From positions 1 through 7,475 of the forward strand of contig DAJW01000059.1 in assembly GCA_002496485.1 (NCBI GenBank): a stretch of DNA of 7,475 nucleotides, read 5' to 3'. Position numbers and translations under genes: made by a program. The notes below the pieces were generated by a model that saw nothing but the letters and a program-made list of their open reading frames with translations, ran no database searches and was not told where the DNA came from. This DNA is from Euryarchaeota archaeon UBA36. GTDB lineage: Archaea; Thermoplasmatota; Poseidoniia; Poseidoniales; Thalassarchaeaceae. Positions 6,208-7,475 of this stretch are shown here, piece by piece. Every line of letters begins with the position of its first letter. The stretch's first letter is position 1.

Positions 6208-7365
6208 TCACCAAGCATCCACTCTACCAAAATGACTCCCGACAGGGCTATCAGATCCACAATTGATACAAACTATTCTAGCAGAAATCTCCTCACCACA
6301 CTCTTCACACTTAGTGCCTATTTCTCCACTTCCGCCACAATCCTTTGAATTACAAGGAATAGTAATCAATCCATCACTATCTTTCCTCACCGTAGTTTCT
6401 TGATTACAAACTGGACACTTACCTCTCTCAAACTCTTCTTCAACAATTATAGTCCCAGATATTACTCTTGCTCGAGATGAAAGTATGCTTTCTTCAGAGC
6501 TACCAAGCATAAATTGTGGATACCAAATGATGTTTAGAAACAAAACCATAGAAATCATTCCCGTAATGATATAAAAAATCACTAATGAATAGCTAAAATC
6601 CAAATCTCCTGGACTAGGGGAGACCGAATGTGAACCGGACCAAGAACTAATATTGAGAAATATCACCCATAAAATTAGTGAAAATGTCCAAATTCTTAGT
6701 TTATGATCTAACTTTCCGTTCTCAAAAATTCTAGGGTCAGGGTGAGAGTGTTTTTGCTTAACATGAATATCACGCGTCTCTAAAACAGCCCTATGTACTA
6801 CAAATCCGGCAAGGAAAAAAACTATCAAATTAACTACTAAAATGTATATTATTGAAGAAAGAGAAGATTCTACTGGAAAATCTGGAGATTCTGCATGAGA
6901 TCTAATATATCCTAATTGGATGATAATAGAACTCAACAATAAATACACTAAGTTTTCTCTCATTATTGGATAATATATCCACATAAGTGAAAAATAACCA
7001 ATCCATGATATGCTAGACAATAGTGCTAAGATTAAAGCAAAATCCTCTATTTGAAGAAATCCGCTTTCGCTACCGAATAATCCCGATCTATTGTAATCTC
7101 CACCGCCAGATAATTCTCCAATTCCCAAATCCCAAGATCCAAGTAAAATAGTAAAAAAGCCTAGGCTAATTATCAAAAACTCATTTCTCCCCCAAAATGT
7201 CTTAATTTGATAGGTCTGATATTGAATTTCTGTTATGATTGGAGTAAAAAAATCCAATTTTTTATTGATTTTTGATAGATTATTATTTATTGGAAAATCA
7301 CTTAATCTAATCATCTCAATTGTGTCTTTATTGTCAGTCGTCAAAGCTTCCGGCTGACCATCCAT
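6208..7365 (-). CDS. Polytopic membrane protein with C-terminal zinc ribbons
   Basis: I do not recognise a named family. The 385-residue product has a soluble N-terminal part (1-60), then about six hydrophobic helices near 61-80, 106-133, 137-152, 170-192, 222-240 and 257-280, with a glycine-rich loop after the first (80-100). A C-terminal soluble part holds two zinc-ribbon-like sites: C317-x2-C320 with C338 and C343, and C353-x2-C356 with C366-x2-C369. An even number of helices puts both soluble ends on the same side, most likely the cytoplasm, where zinc ribbons normally bind partners. The ATG at 7365 has GAGG three bases upstream. The protease gene follows after 37 bp on the same strand, so the two may be co-expressed, but no functional link can be read from the sequence. 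A sensor, a scaffold or a transporter accessory protein are all possible. Confidence 0.75.
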   Translation of the reverse strand: MDGQPEALTTDNKDTIEMIRLSDFPINNNLSKINKKLDFFTPIITEIQYQTYQIKTFWGRNEFLIISLGFFTILLGSWDLGIGELSGGGDYNRSGLFGSESGFLQIEDFALILALLSSISWIGYFSLMWIYYPIMRENLVYLLLSSIIIQLGYIRSHAESPDFPVESSLSSIIYILVVNLIVFFLAGFVVHRAVLETRDIHVKQKHSHPDPRIFENGKLDHKLRIWTFSLILWVIFLNISSWSGSHSVSPSPGDLDFSYSLVIFYIITGMISMVLFLNIIWYPQFMLGSSEESILSSRARVISGTIIVEEEFERGKCPVCNQETTVRKDSDGLITIPCNSKDCGGSGEIGTKCEECGEEISARIVCINCGSDSPVGSHFGRVDAW

Positions 7366-7400
7366 ATGCCTCAGACTGGTATTCTCCGCATAAGTTAAAC

Positions 7401-7430
7401 CATAAATAAAAAGGAAAAATTTCTAAAATT
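7401..7430 (-). terminator. T-rich tract after the tRNA gene
   Basis: Read on the minus strand, the spacer downstream of the tRNA contains an AATTTT run and then two T5 runs (plus-strand A5 at 7408-7412 and 7415-7419). Oligo-T runs without a hairpin are the usual archaeal termination signal. The same stretch ends in TTTATTTATG, about 40 bases before the ATG at 7365, which could act as a weak TATA element for the membrane protein gene. Both roles are inferred from base composition and position. Confidence 0.4.
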
Positions 7431-7441
7431 AAAGTAATTAA

Positions 7442-7475
7442 TGGCGCCGAGGGCGAGATTTGAACTCGCGAGGGA
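7442..7475 (-). tRNA. tRNA gene, 3' part only, probably tRNA-Ser
   Basis: The minus strand reads a perfect T arm: stem GCGAG/CTCGC (plus 7465-7469 and 7453-7457) closing the loop TTCAAAT (7458-7464). The acceptor 3' strand CCTCGGC (7446-7452), discriminator G (7445) and an encoded CCA (7442-7444) follow. The acceptor predicts a 5' strand of GCCGAGG, which together with discriminator G is typical of archaeal tRNA-Ser; tRNA-Leu normally has A there. The TCCCTC before the T stem would be the end of the long class II variable arm. The D arm, anticodon arm and 5' end lie beyond the window, so the isoacceptor cannot be read. Confidence 0.85.

Noticed and set aside
1..7475. A defence system, CRISPR array, mobile element or other new multi-gene system
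   Set aside because: I found no direct-repeat array, transposase, integrase, inverted terminal repeats or defence-type domains; the genes are mostly core functions with consistent base composition.

Overview
The window looks like a piece of a low-GC, tightly packed archaeal chromosome. Archaeal markers are the ribosomal proteins S24e and S27ae side by side, the archaeal D-aminoacyl-tRNA deacylase DtdA, an HVO_0476-type zinc-finger protein found only in archaea, and TATA-like promoter elements. Low GC, acidic proteins, a secreted-type subtilase and a stand-alone proline dehydrogenase would fit a marine planktonic euryarchaeon of the Thermoplasmatota (Marine Group II / Poseidoniales type). That assignment is inference from gene content, not from a marker search.

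Layout from left to right: rps24e and rps27ae (+) form a translationally coupled pair and are probably the tail of an operon that starts outside the window. A beta-propeller protein of unknown role (-, 531-1544) converges on them. dtdA (+, 1543-2478) diverges from it with overlapping start codons and is followed after 40 bp by proline dehydrogenase (+, 2519-3493). The HVO_0476-like zinc-finger protein (-, 3494-4081) abuts proline dehydrogenase tail to tail. A 63-bp divergent promoter region separates it from a methyltransferase-like protein (+, 4145-4951). That gene converges on a two-gene minus-strand block: a polytopic membrane protein with C-terminal zinc ribbons (6208-7365), then a membrane-anchored subtilisin-like protease (4959-6170). 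The right edge holds the 3' part of a class II tRNA gene (-), most likely tRNA-Ser, with an encoded CCA.

Functionally this is mainly housekeeping: translation and its quality control (S24e, S27ae, DtdA, tRNA), amino-acid catabolism (proline dehydrogenase) and extracytoplasmic proteolysis (subtilase). Three proteins lack a clear role: the propeller, the methyltransferase-like protein and the membrane zinc-ribbon protein. The longest gap between genes is 76 bp, so no non-coding stretch of 300 bp or more exists. I see no mobile element, CRISPR array, toxin-antitoxin pair or defence module. The most notable points are the extreme compaction (nested stop codons, overlapping divergent starts), a clean 70-residue internal duplication in the zinc-finger protein, and a Shine-Dalgarno motif shared only by the two ribosomal protein genes.
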